Source: JAXLWB01 sp046328715
Lineage (GTDB): Bacteria > Chloroflexota > Anaerolineae > Caldilineales > Caldilineaceae
Assembly (NCBI GenBank): GCA_046328715.1
Contig: JAXLWB010000031.1
Location: forward strand, 1-64,000
Direction: 5' to 3'
DNA: 64,000 bases
Shown: piece by piece, positions 42,439 to 50,921 of the stretch
How positions within the stretch are numbered: the first letter of the stretch is position 1
Layout of the letters: each line of letters begins with the position of its first letter
Program-made: the position numbers and the translations under genes
The notes under the pieces: model-generated
What the model saw: only the letters and a program-made list of their open reading frames with translations
Told to the model about the DNA's origin: nothing
The model's database searches: none

Positions 42439-45264
42439 TTAATCTGGCCGTGATGGTGTGTTGGTAGGCTGTGGTGCAGGCGGCACAGGGTTACTTCCTC
42501 CCCCACTCGAGGGCGGAGGTGCATTAGGTACTTCTACATTTATCGTGCGAACTTCACTGACTAGGCGCAACGGTTTGGCATTCGCATCCAGGATGCGGAT
42601 AGCCCAAAAATAGCGTCCCGAGCCTGGTTGGAACTGCTTGGGACTGAGGTTCATCCGGCTTTCACGCGTCGAGCCACCCCATCCGCGTCCCAGGGCAAGC
42701 GCATCTCCACCTTCTTCTTGCCAAAAGGCTGGCTCGAAGGAATAGCCTTCGGGGAGGGAAAGATTAGATTGCCAACTGAACTCGGTCTTCTCCTTGATCA
42801 CGGCACCGTTTGGTGGACCTAGCAATGTGACAACAATGCGCGCTAATGGATCTCTCACTGTTGTGGCCGTCGGTGAAGGCGTCGTCGTACGAGTTGGCGT
42901 AGGAGGACGGAGCGTCGAGGTTGCGGTTGGAGCCACAGTTGGAGTCGACGAAGGCAAGAGTGCTACGACCGCTGTTCTGGTCGGCTGAGCAGTCATGGTC
43001 AACCGGATTTTCGTCAATGTCGTTGCAATGCTGTTGGGTGTTGCAGTCCTTGTCAGCGATGGCATCGCTGTTGCCGATGGTGTCAGCGTCAACGTAGGTG
43101 TGAGCGATGGGGTCGATGTCGCCGTCGGTATTGGCGTTGCGGTTGCTGTAGCTGTTGCACTTGGCAGCGGCGTATAGGTTGCAGTAGGCAGTGGTGTTTT
43201 CGTCCGCGTAGGCGTGAACGAGATGACGTAGCCGTCGCCGTCAAAGGTTGGCGTCAACGTCCAAGTCGCTGTAAACGACGGCGTAACTGTTGCCGTCGTT
43301 GCAATGCTGTTGGGTGTTGCAGTCCTTGTCAGCGTTGGCATCGCTGTTGCCGATGGTGTCAGCGTCAACGTAGGTGTGAGCGATGGGGTCGATGTCGCCG
43401 TCGGTATTGGCGTTGCGGTTGCTGTAGCTGTTGCACTTGGCAGCGGCGTATAGGTTGCAGTAGGCAGTGGTGTTTTCGTCCGCGTAGGCGTGAACGATGA
43501 CGTAGCCGTCGCCGTCAAGGTTGGCGTCAACGTCCAAGTCGCTGTAAACGACGGCGTAACTGTTGCCGTCGGTTGCGGCGTTGCGGTTGCAGTGTTGGTT
43601 GCACTTGGCGTTGGTGTAGCCGTCTCCGTCAGGGTTGGTGTCAACGTCCAAGTTGGCGTGAACGACGGTGTAACTGTTGCCGTCGGTTGCGGCGTTGCGG
43701 TTGCGGTGTTGGTTGCACTTGGCGTTGGTGTATGGGTTGAGGTCAGCGTTGGGATCAACGTCCAGGTTGGCGTGAACGACGGTGTAAGCGTCGGTTGAGG
43801 CGTCGCAGTAGCCAGAGCGGATAGGTCTATAGTGTCTGTCTCGGTTATGCTTGAAGTAATGGCGGTATTTAAGACAAGCGTTGGCTCAGACGTCCAGGTA
43901 GATGTCGGCGTCGGTGGGAGCGTTGCGGTCGGCTGTGGTGTAGAGGTGCCTGTATCCGTCGCACTTGGGCTGGCTGTCACTGTCCACGTCCATGTTGGTA
44001 CGGAAGTTTGGGTAGATGCAGATGTTAGCGTGACCGTTGCCGTTGATTGTGGCAGTGCCATTCCAACACTGGTCGATGAAAGTGTCTTTGTGACGCCAAC
44101 CACCAAGCCAACAGCAGGGGCAGATATTGGTAACGTGGCACTTGTGGGTGTATTGGGAGGCTGAGCGCCATTGCCTTGTAATCCCAATCGTTCCCGTAGC
44201 GATGACCCAGCAGTCAAGTAGATGGCCACTGCGCCAACCAGCAAGATGAGCGCTGCCACGACTTCGAGCAGGCGACGACTCTGCGTCTTTGCGTCTGATT
44301 TCGCTGTTGCAGGTTTCAGTAGCGCAGAGGAAGCGGCTTTGGTCAAAGCGGTTGGACCAAGCACACCACGTCGCGGTTTGTACGGAGCAGTTTCGCGATT
44401 GACCACAGCCAGAGGATAAAGTGTGGTTGCACCTTCGCTCTTTACCTGGGATAGTTCATCGACAAACTCTCTGACACTAGCATGGCGCTGGGCAGGATCA
44501 AGGGAAAGTGCGCGCCGCAAGATAGTGACAAGCGCTGGGGCGAGTTGTGGCGGGTTTAACGTTGCCTGGGCGGCAAGGCCATCTTCGATTTTACGGCGGA
44601 AACTCGAACGTCCTGCAACAAGCGAAGGTCGCTCACCTGTCAGCATACAATAGGTAAGCATCGCTAGACTATAAACATCGGTTCGAGCGTCGCTCGCTTG
44701 GTTACCTTGCTCTTGTTCCGGAGCGCGGTACACCTGGAGTGTAGCATCGGCAGGTGTAGCCACTCCCTGCATCAATGAAATATCGACCGTGCTCGGCACA
44801 CCAAAGTCGGTGAGTAGGATCTGGTCATCCTCTGTAAATAGAATATTCGACGGTTTGAGATTGGCATGAGTATAACCGTTCTGACTGGCGCTATCGAGGG
44901 CAGCAGCCACTTCTTGCAGAATCGCAACTGTTTCTACAAAGGGGAAAACACCCTTCTGCTGTTGCAGTCGGTCTTGAAGTGTACCTTTGTCTGCATAGCG
45001 CATTGCCCGAAAGAGTATTCCGTCGGCATAGCCAATGTGATAAACCTCAACAATGTTCGCGTGATGCAGGCTGCGCCCTAATTTGCCTTCTCGCATAAAA
45101 TAATCAGCGTAAGAAGGGTTGTGGAGCAATTCTGGCAAAAGCACCTTTAACGCAACCACTTGTTGGTTGCGCGTATCCTGAGCGCGGTAGACGATGGCGA
45201 CGCGACCCTTGCCAAGCTCTTCAAATAACTTATACGGCCCGATTCGTTTTGGAATTGTACTCAT
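42439..45264 (-). CDS. Membrane Ser/Thr kinase-like protein with lost catalytic Asp and long Thr/Pro-rich repeat
   Basis: A 941-residue protein. The kinase domain (~8-270) has GKGRVAIVY, the ATP-binding Lys in VVALKVLLP and DFG in LLTDFGVPS. The catalytic loop reads HANLKPSNILF, so the HRD Asp is Asn135. A transmembrane helix lies at ~335-355. A ~420-residue extracellular stalk of TxTP/ATPTP-type repeats follows, including a 280-bp direct duplication. The C-terminal ~110 residues (LLGPPNGAV...SGRYFWAIRIL) look Fn3-like. It is probably a pseudokinase receptor. Start 45264 is preferred; upstream in-frame TTG/ATG starts at 45309 and 45306 have weaker support. Confidence 0.87.
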   Translation of the reverse strand: MSTIPKRIGPYKLFEELGKGRVAIVYRAQDTRNQQVVALKVLLPELLHNPSYADYFMREGKLGRSLHHANIVEVYHIGYADGILFRAMRYADKGTLQDRLQQQKGVFPFVETVAILQEVAAALDSASQNGYTHANLKPSNILFTEDDQILLTDFGVPSTVDISLMQGVATPADATLQVYRAPEQEQGNQASDARTDVYSLAMLTYCMLTGERPSLVAGRSSFRRKIEDGLAAQATLNPPQLAPALVTILRRALSLDPAQRHASVREFVDELSQVKSEGATTLYPLAVVNRETAPYKPRRGVLGPTALTKAASSALLKPATAKSDAKTQSRRLLEVVAALILLVGAVAIYLTAGSSLRERLGLQGNGAQPPNTPTSATLPISAPAVGLVVGVTKTLSSTSVGMALPQSTATVTLTSASTQTSVPTWTWTVTASPSATDTGTSTPQPTATLPPTPTSTWTSEPTLVLNTAITSSITETDTIDLSALATATPQPTLTPSFTPTWTLIPTLTSTHTPTPSATNTATATPQPTATVTPSFTPTWTLTPTLTETATPTPSATNTATATPQPTATVTPSFTATWTLTPTLTATATSSFTPTRTKTPLPTATYTPLPSATATATATPIPTATSTPSLTPTLTLTPSATAMPTLTRTATPNSIATTATVTPSFTATWTLTPTFDGDGYVISFTPTRTKTPLPTATYTPLPSATATATATPIPTATSTPSLTPTLTLTPSATAMPSLTRTATPNSIATTLTKIRLTMTAQPTRTAVVALLPSSTPTVAPTATSTLRPPTPTRTTTPSPTATTVRDPLARIVVTLLGPPNGAVIKEKTEFSWQSNLSLPEGYSFEPAFWQEEGGDALALGRGWGGSTRESRMNLSPKQFQPGSGRYFWAIRILDANAKPLRLVSEVRTINVEVPNAPPPSSGGGSNPVPPAPQPTNTPSRPD
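43018..43504. repeat. Tandem duplication of ~205-280 bp in the kinase stalk
   Basis: The segment beginning GTTGCAATGCTGTTGGGTG occurs at about 43023 and again at about 43294, nearly base for base for over 200 bp. Between the copies the segment with GTGAACGAGATGACGTAG differs from GTGAACGATGACGTAG by +2 and a later +1 base, so frame is kept but seven to nine residues differ. Confidence 0.8.
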
Positions 45265-45480
45265 GGACTCCGCTAACCGTAGATCCCCGACAAACAGGTG
45301 AGACATCAATCTCTATCATCGCATGGAGTTTATCAAAGCTTCAAGGATATATACGAACTGACATTCATTCCGATGCGAAGATAGGAGAATAAGGACCCAC
45401 TCAGTATATAATGAAACAAACAATCCAAATAGCTACTTTACAAAATCGCAATTAGCGACTAGTAGTCGCCCAAATATCTC

Positions 45481-46074
45481 ATGAAAGAATACAATGCATT
45501 TACAGAACGTCCGTGGTTGCAGTACTTTTTTCGCACGCTGATGCGCCTTTGGGGCTGGAAAGTGAAGGCCGACTTTCCAGACATTCCCCAATACGTTTTG
45601 ATCTTTGCCCATCACACCTCAAACTGGGATTTTGTGATCGGTCTCTTTGCTGCCTTATCGATTAGCTTTTGGCCGCAATGGATCGGGAAGGATTCACTTT
45701 TTAAGCCTCCCTTTGGTGGATTTATGCGCTGGCTGGGTGGTGTACCTGTGGTGCGTAGTAGCCGGAGCAACTTTGTCGATCAGGTTGTAGAGATTTACCG
45801 CCAATCGAATCACTTTATTATTGCCATTGCCCCCGAAGGGACTCGGGGCAAAACGGATCATTGGAAAACTGGCTTCTATCACATTGCCCAGGGAGCCAAT
45901 GTTCCGATCCTGATGTCCTATCTCAATTATCGAACCAAGACCGCCGGGATAGGTCCGCTCCTTTACCCAAGCGGCGATCTTGAAAAAGATCTCGCCGTCA
46001 TTCGTGAATTCTACGCCGGTATCTCCGGCAAACACCCTGAGAATCAAGGGGAAGTGCAGTTGCGTTCGTCGTAA
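45481..46074 (+). CDS. PlsC-like lysophospholipid acyltransferase
   Basis: A 197-residue acyltransferase. The catalytic HxxxxD-type motif is HHTSNWDFVIGL and the substrate-binding motif is IAPEGTRGKTDHWKTGFYHIA (EGTR). These are the blocks I and III of 1-acyl-glycerol-3-phosphate acyltransferases, and the short form matches a branch without long membrane helices. It would transfer an acyl chain to a lysophospholipid or related acceptor at the membrane. No ribosome binding site is clear. It stands alone, divergent from the kinase gene. Confidence 0.88.
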   Translation: MKEYNAFTERPWLQYFFRTLMRLWGWKVKADFPDIPQYVLIFAHHTSNWDFVIGLFAALSISFWPQWIGKDSLFKPPFGGFMRWLGGVPVVRSSRSNFVDQVVEIYRQSNHFIIAIAPEGTRGKTDHWKTGFYHIAQGANVPILMSYLNYRTKTAGIGPLLYPSGDLEKDLAVIREFYAGISGKHPENQGEVQLRSS

Positions 46075-46127
46075 ATTAGAAATGGCGAATGGTGAGTAGA
46101 GCCATTCCCGCCCGAGCCCACAAGTAA

Positions 46128-47174
46128 TTACCTTTGTGGCGCAATCTCACCGGAACCACGAACGATCAATTTTGTCTGTAAGACGATGTGCTGCGGCGGC
46201 TGTTGGTCGCCGTTGAGGCGAGCAAAAAGCAATTCAGCCGCAGCCTTACCCAGCGCCGCTGGATCCTGGGCAATGACTGTGACCGGTGGAGTCAACAAGG
46301 CGGCCAGAACAAAATCATCGAAACCAACCAGAGCGACCTTCTGTTGCAATTGGAGTTGCTGTAATGCTCGAATCGCACCGATCGTAATCAGGTTTTGACT
46401 GGTAAAGAGCGCGGTCGGCGGCTGTTCCTTAGTCAGCAGTTCGACCACAACTTTTTGAGCAGCTTCAATGCTGCCCACCCCTTGAACCACCAAGCTCGGG
46501 TCGAGCCGGATTCCTTCTGTAGCAATCCCTTCGAGATAGCCCAAATAACGCTCGGCGGCAGTCCATTTTGCCGAAATGTCTCCCAAGTAGGCAATCCGCT
46601 GATGACCATTTACAGCAAGATGACGCACCGCATTGGTTGCCCCAGTGCGATTGTCCACCACAACGCTATCCGCCTCATGAAAAGTGGCGAGTCGATCCAC
46701 GAAAACAATTGGCTTGCCTAACCGCTGCATATAGCGCAATCCACCACCATCGCGGCTACTCGGCACGCTGATCAGTCCATCCACCCGCCGCGAAGCCAAA
46801 GCAATAATTGTCTCTTCCTCACGTTGGGGCTCATCGGCATTGCTGCTGGCAAAGACTAAGGATTCATGTTGGCGCGCCACCTCCTCCACGGCTCGATGCA
46901 AGGCCGAAGAGAAGGGATTCGAAACATCGTCCAGGAGCAAGCCAATTGTCGCCGTTCGCTGATCCGAACGACGCAGGTAGCTGGCAGTCGCATTGTGATG
47001 ATAATCGAGTTCCCGAATGGCTTGCTGTACCTTCTCCACCAATTTATCGGACACACCCGATTCGCGATTAATGACGCGCGAGACCGTTTTCAAGCTAACG
47101 CCAGAACGTTTTGCTACATCATGCATGGTGGGTTGGCGCTCTTTATTGAGCCGAACCTTTGTCAACGTTGTCAT
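46128..47174 (-). CDS. LacI-family transcriptional regulator
   Basis: A 348-residue repressor. The N-terminal HTH is TMHDVAKRSGVSLKTVSRVINRESGVSDK. A hinge and periplasmic-binding-like effector domain follow (ATIGLLLDDVSNPF, VDGLISVPSS, AYLGDISAKWTAAERYLGYLEG). It faces the sugar ABC importer genes; a perfect 16-bp palindrome with the LacI-type central CG lies between, over a promoter. The start of its own coding region contains a similar half-site, consistent with autoregulation. The sugar effector is not predictable. Start is ATG 47174 or 47126. Confidence 0.92.
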   Translation of the reverse strand: MTTLTKVRLNKERQPTMHDVAKRSGVSLKTVSRVINRESGVSDKLVEKVQQAIRELDYHHNATASYLRRSDQRTATIGLLLDDVSNPFSSALHRAVEEVARQHESLVFASSNADEPQREEETIIALASRRVDGLISVPSSRDGGGLRYMQRLGKPIVFVDRLATFHEADSVVVDNRTGATNAVRHLAVNGHQRIAYLGDISAKWTAAERYLGYLEGIATEGIRLDPSLVVQGVGSIEAAQKVVVELLTKEQPPTALFTSQNLITIGAIRALQQLQLQQKVALVGFDDFVLAALLTPPVTVIAQDPAALGKAAAELLFARLNGDQQPPQHIVLQTKLIVRGSGEIAPQR

Positions 47175-47429
47175 TTGATTTTCTACAGGTTCAAATTTAT
47201 GAAGACATGTCTAGTCGATTTTGTTCTGGATACAAAGCTGGCCTAACACAGAATGAAGCAGTTGTACTTATTCAGAGGGTAAGACATGATGGAGCAAACC
47301 ATATGATCCGGTTCCATCCCTGGCAAATTACGAACAACACGCCCACAAAATGCAATAAAATTTGCTGCTTCAGTTTCTTGTTTGATTATATGTGCTTCAC
47401 GCTATTTTACAAAAAGTTGTAATCCTTAC

Positions 47430-47458
47430 TTGACATAGTAATTTTTTTATTATATGAT
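47430..47458 (+). promoter_or_regulatory. Promoter TTGACA-N17-TATGAT next to LacI operator
   Basis: -35 TTGACA at 47430-47435, -10 TATGAT at 47453-47458, 17-base spacer. The start site would fall inside the adjoining palindrome, so bound repressor would block it. It points toward the ABC importer with a leader of about 630 bases. Confidence 0.7.
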
Positions 47459-47473
47459 TGACAACGTTGTCAA
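47458..47473. promoter_or_regulatory. LacI-family operator TTGACAACGTTGTCAA
   Basis: A perfect 16-bp palindrome with central CG, the typical shape of LacI/GalR operators. It abuts the -10 box of the promoter at 47430-47458. The left half-site TTGACAAC recurs at 47922-47929. Confidence 0.75.
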
Positions 47474-47921
47474 ATATGTCTGACAACAACATTTATCCCA
47501 GGTTCGGTAGTTTCATAAATAGGCCTTGCACACGTTCAGTTCAAATCGATTGAACTTGACCACTTGTTCAGAAGCATGCGCAAGTCCTGATAGAAGAGTC
47601 AAGAATATCGTTGATTTGCTTCGGAATGGTTGGCAATTGGTGGGCGTTCCCTCCCTCTATCAATGTACCTACTCTGTTCTGCCATCGGAGTCTCCGATAG
47701 CCAGCTTGTCAAACGGAGCAAATTAGGGAGGCCGCACTTCACACAGCACTAGGTCTTGTTCTTTTTACTCTTATCCAGTCTTATTGGAACAGGGCTTGAG
47801 CATGTGTGAAGTCGTCTGGAATTATAGGCGGTTGCCACCAAGTGACATTTTTTGCGGTTAAAAAGATGTTACTTGGTACAGAGCATCTATATCGCTGTAA
47901 TTTACTGGTGAAGCATGGAGT

Positions 47922-47951
47922 TTGACAACGGTAGACAGTTGTCGCTACAAT
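47922..47951 (+). promoter_or_regulatory. Second promoter TTGACA-N18-TACAAT with split operator half-sites
   Basis: -35 TTGACA at 47922-47927 and -10 TACAAT at 47946-47951 with an 18-base spacer, about 145 bases before the binding-protein start. TTGACAAC (47922-47929) and GTTGTC (47938-47943) are the operator halves separated by 8 bases. Confidence 0.7.
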
Positions 47952-48097
47952 CCAATTACCGTTGATTCGCAAAAAAATATCATAGGTTTTTCGTAATGGA
48001 GATGCCTCAAACCCTCAGCAGTCTGCTCCTCGGCAAATCTCCATTCAATCAAACAGTTTCGTCAATCCAATTTAGTTGTACAACACAAGGAGTTTAT

Positions 48098-49654
48098 ATG
48101 CAGAAAAAGTATTTGCTCCCCTTGCTTGTCCTGCTGTCTATGCTTTTGGCTGCCTGCCCGGCTGCAGCACCGGCTGCGCCCGCTGCCGAAGCACCGGCTG
48201 CAGAAGCAAAAGCAACAGAAGCCCCGGCGGCTGAAGCAGCAGCGCCTGCCGCAGAAGGCGAAGTCACAATTGATGTACTCACCTTCACAGGTCCGCAGAT
48301 TGCCGAGCCACTGCAACGCCGCGGCAAGGAATATGCGGAAGCTCATCCAGGCGTGACCATCAATGTCACAGTGGTTCCCTTTGCTGACCTCTATCAGAAG
48401 ATGCTTACCGATCTTAGCACTGGTACTAACGCTTTTGATGCTTATGTGTTCGCCCCGCAGTGGATGGTCGATTATGTCGAGCCAGGCTATCTACTCGATA
48501 TCTCAGACATGGTCAAGAATACTCCCGACCTAAAATGGGATGATATTGGCCCCTTCTTCCGCGATTTCAGCGCAAGCTATAAGGGCAAGACCTACACGAT
48601 CCCGCTAGATGGTGACTTCCAGATGGTTTACTATCGCACGGATGTGGCGCAAGAACTTGGTTTAGGTGCACCTCAAACCTGGGATGACTACCTGGCTTTT
48701 GCTAAGGCAGCGAATGGAAAAGACATGAACGGCGATGGTGAGCCAGATTATGGTTCCTGTATTGCCAAGAAGCGTAAGGCCCAAAGCTACTGGATGATCA
48801 CATCGGTTGCTAGCGCCTGGCTACAGAGCCAGGGCACTAGCAGTGGCGGTTTCTTTGACCCAACCGACATGAAGCCACTCTATGGTAACAATGAAGGTTT
48901 CAAGGCGGCTCTCGAGGTCTACAAAGCTACAACTGAATTTGGCCCGCCCGATGAATTGAACCTGGATGTCGGCGATACCCGTGGTATGTGGACCAATGGT
49001 CGCTGTGCCCTCACCATCGACTGGGGCGATATTGGCACATTGGCAATCAGCGAAGGCTCCAAGGTGAATGGCAAGACGGGCGCTGCCATTCTGCCTGGTA
49101 GCAAGAAGGTATTGGATCGTGCCACTGGCAAACTGGTTGACTGCGATGCAAGCACCTGCCCTTATGCTATTGATGGTGTCAATCATGCACCCTTTGCAGC
49201 CTTCGGTGGCTGGTCGGGTGCCATCAACGCTGCCAGCAGTGAGGCGGATCAGAAGGCAACCTTTGATTACTTGGCCTATGTCAACGAGCCAGCGCAATCG
49301 AATGTGGACGTTACCGTAGGTGCTACTGGCTTTAACCCCTACCGCATTTCGCAATTTAGCGATACTGCACAGTGGGAAAAGGCAGGCATGAGCAAAGAAT
49401 CTGCCGATGTCTACCTGGGTGCTATCAAAGCGAGTCTCGACAGCCCGAACATGGTGCTCGATCTGCGCATCCCCAACAACCAGCAATATCAGGGCGAAGT
49501 GCTCGACACTGCGATCAGCCAATATTTGGCTGGTGAATTGGATACAGATGCCACTGCAACTGAGATCGAAACCAAGTGGAACGAACTCAATGAGCAGTTT
49601 GGAGTTGCGGAACAACAAGCAGCCTATCAAGCAACGCTTGGTGTGACGAAATAG
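48098..49654 (+). CDS. ABC importer solute-binding lipoprotein
   Basis: A 518-residue extracellular sugar-binding protein. The lipobox is LLAAC, so it is anchored by Cys20. A flexible Ala/Pro/Glu-rich linker (~20-55) follows, then a family-1 solute-binding fold (IDVLTFTGPQIAEPLQRRGKEY.., PLDGDFQMVYYRTDVA, WGDIGTLAI). AAGGAG precedes ATG 48098; the longer ORF to 47996 is not used. It delivers a sugar to the two permeases encoded next. Expression is expected to be controlled by the LacI protein upstream. The ligand is unknown. Confidence 0.92.
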   Translation: MQKKYLLPLLVLLSMLLAACPAAAPAAPAAEAPAAEAKATEAPAAEAAAPAAEGEVTIDVLTFTGPQIAEPLQRRGKEYAEAHPGVTINVTVVPFADLYQKMLTDLSTGTNAFDAYVFAPQWMVDYVEPGYLLDISDMVKNTPDLKWDDIGPFFRDFSASYKGKTYTIPLDGDFQMVYYRTDVAQELGLGAPQTWDDYLAFAKAANGKDMNGDGEPDYGSCIAKKRKAQSYWMITSVASAWLQSQGTSSGGFFDPTDMKPLYGNNEGFKAALEVYKATTEFGPPDELNLDVGDTRGMWTNGRCALTIDWGDIGTLAISEGSKVNGKTGAAILPGSKKVLDRATGKLVDCDASTCPYAIDGVNHAPFAAFGGWSGAINAASSEADQKATFDYLAYVNEPAQSNVDVTVGATGFNPYRISQFSDTAQWEKAGMSKESADVYLGAIKASLDSPNMVLDLRIPNNQQYQGEVLDTAISQYLAGELDTDATATEIETKWNELNEQFGVAEQQAAYQATLGVTK

Positions 49655-49659
49655 CGTTT

Positions 49660-49713
49660 CAAGATGACAAGATGACATAGATTTTGGCTACTAACCATCA
49701 TCTTGTCATCTTG
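49660..49713. repeat. Intergenic palindrome (CAAGATGA)2 / (TCATCTTG)2
   Basis: Perfect 16-bp arms (49660-49675 and 49698-49713) made of two 8-bp units, with a 22-base loop, lie between the binding protein and permease genes. It creates a false 23-codon extension of the permease ORF. Confidence 0.75.
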
Positions 49714-49752
49714 TTTCTGTCTCCGTTAGTCCTACTTGGGAAGCGTAGCCCC

Positions 49753-50889
49753 ATGAGTACACTCAATCCTACATCCGCAAAGCAACAGCCCCCAATAACA
49801 TTTTCAGAGCGAATTGATCGATTGGCAAGTGCGATTTTCATTTGGCCCACAGTCGTAATTCTGCTCTTTTTTTCAATTTTCCCGCTAATCGTCTCGCTTT
49901 ATCTCTCTTTTTCTCGCCTTAAGTTTGTCAAAGGCGGAGTAGAAGTGGTGACGGTAGGTTGGCTGAATTATAAAAAGCTGCTCATTGGCAGCGAGCAGGA
50001 TCGTTTTTTGGGAGTCTTTGGTAGCCCATCTATCCTTGGCTGGATTGTACTATTGGTGGTGGCAGTTAGTTTGTTCTATTTTTTGTTTCAATTGCTACGT
50101 ACGGGCGAAGTAACTGTGGGCGGGTTTATTCAACGCCTCATGATGGCACTCGTTTTGTTGATATTGGTTGGGTTGATGGTATCAACCATGGGCGGACAGG
50201 GGCGACCAGGAACGCTTCCCACTACGCTTTTCTATGTAATCGGCGGCATTGTTTTGGAATATTTTATCGGATTGGGATTAGCGTTATTGGCTGCCCAACA
50301 ACTTGCTGCCCGCCGTTTCTTCCGCATTGTATTCCTGTTGCCTATGATGATTACACCTGTGGGCGTAGCCTTTATGATTCGCATGATGGCGGATACAAGC
50401 AAAGGTCCCTTTGCTCCACTCTTGAAGGCCGTGGGCTTGGGCGACTGGACTTGGGTTACTTCAGCGTGGGCTTCGCGTTGGGTCATCTTGAGTGGTGATA
50501 TCTGGCAATGGACGCCGTTTATGTTTATCGTTTTGTTAGCCGCAGTTGAAGGGCAATCGCATGAACCGGTCGAAGCGGCGATTGTTGATGGGGCAAATCG
50601 CTGGCAAATTTTCCGCTATATCACAGTACCAACAATTCTTCCAGTGAGCACAGCCTTGGTATTAATCCGCATGATTGAAGCGTTTAAGCTCGTCGATCTG
50701 CCGCGCGTAATGACAGGTGGCGGCCCAGGTACGGCAACAGAGTCTGTAACGATGCATTCCTTTAGTGCATGGACAGCGCGCGATTATGGCGGATCTGCCG
50801 CAATCGCCTATATTTTGCTGATCCTGGTCACGATTGTAGCCACAGCTTTTGTCAATTTGGTCCGCCAACGTACAACGCAAGTCGTTTGA
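49753..50889 (+). CDS. ABC sugar permease (MalF/UgpA-like)
   Basis: A 378-residue inner-membrane permease. The EAA loop is EGQSHEPVEAAIVDGANRWQIFRYITVPTI, with the conserved G. Extra membrane-spanning sequence (~80-160) lies between the first helix and the binding-protein-dependent core, compared with the usual ~300 residues. It pairs with the next gene. No ATPase gene is nearby, so a shared MsiK-type ATPase from elsewhere is likely needed. Start 49753; the longer ORF reads through a repeat. Confidence 0.9.
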   Translation: MSTLNPTSAKQQPPITFSERIDRLASAIFIWPTVVILLFFSIFPLIVSLYLSFSRLKFVKGGVEVVTVGWLNYKKLLIGSEQDRFLGVFGSPSILGWIVLLVVAVSLFYFLFQLLRTGEVTVGGFIQRLMMALVLLILVGLMVSTMGGQGRPGTLPTTLFYVIGGIVLEYFIGLGLALLAAQQLAARRFFRIVFLLPMMITPVGVAFMIRMMADTSKGPFAPLLKAVGLGDWTWVTSAWASRWVILSGDIWQWTPFMFIVLLAAVEGQSHEPVEAAIVDGANRWQIFRYITVPTILPVSTALVLIRMIEAFKLVDLPRVMTGGGPGTATESVTMHSFSAWTARDYGGSAAIAYILLILVTIVATAFVNLVRQRTTQVV

Positions 50890-50921
50890 TTTATCAAGAT
50901 GCAAGTTACATCTAAGCACCC

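Larger units (their letters stand above)
47175..48097. other. 923-bp regulatory region between LacI gene and ABC importer
   Basis: It contains two promoters (47430-47458 and 47922-47951), a LacI-type operator and several hairpins: ATCGGA-GTC-TCCGAT (47685-47699), ACTTCACACA/TGTGTGAAGT (47736-47812) and CCAAGTGACAT/ATGTTACTTGG (47838-47876). A TCAGGACTTGCGCA motif lies at 47577-47590 (reverse). No credible protein gene is seen; a 66-codon ORF at 47526 has no support. Confidence 0.6.

Noticed and set aside
43018..43504. Possible CRISPR or direct-repeat array
   Set aside because: The repeats are coding Thr/Pro low-complexity units within one ORF, with no spacers of constant length and no cas genes.
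47526..47726. 66-codon ORF in the LacI-ABC importer gap
   Set aside because: No ribosome binding site, no family features and it crosses several hairpins; more likely untranslated leader.
48821..49678. 285-residue antisense ORF across the binding-protein gene
   Set aside because: Shadow of a well-supported gene on the other strand, with no family motifs.
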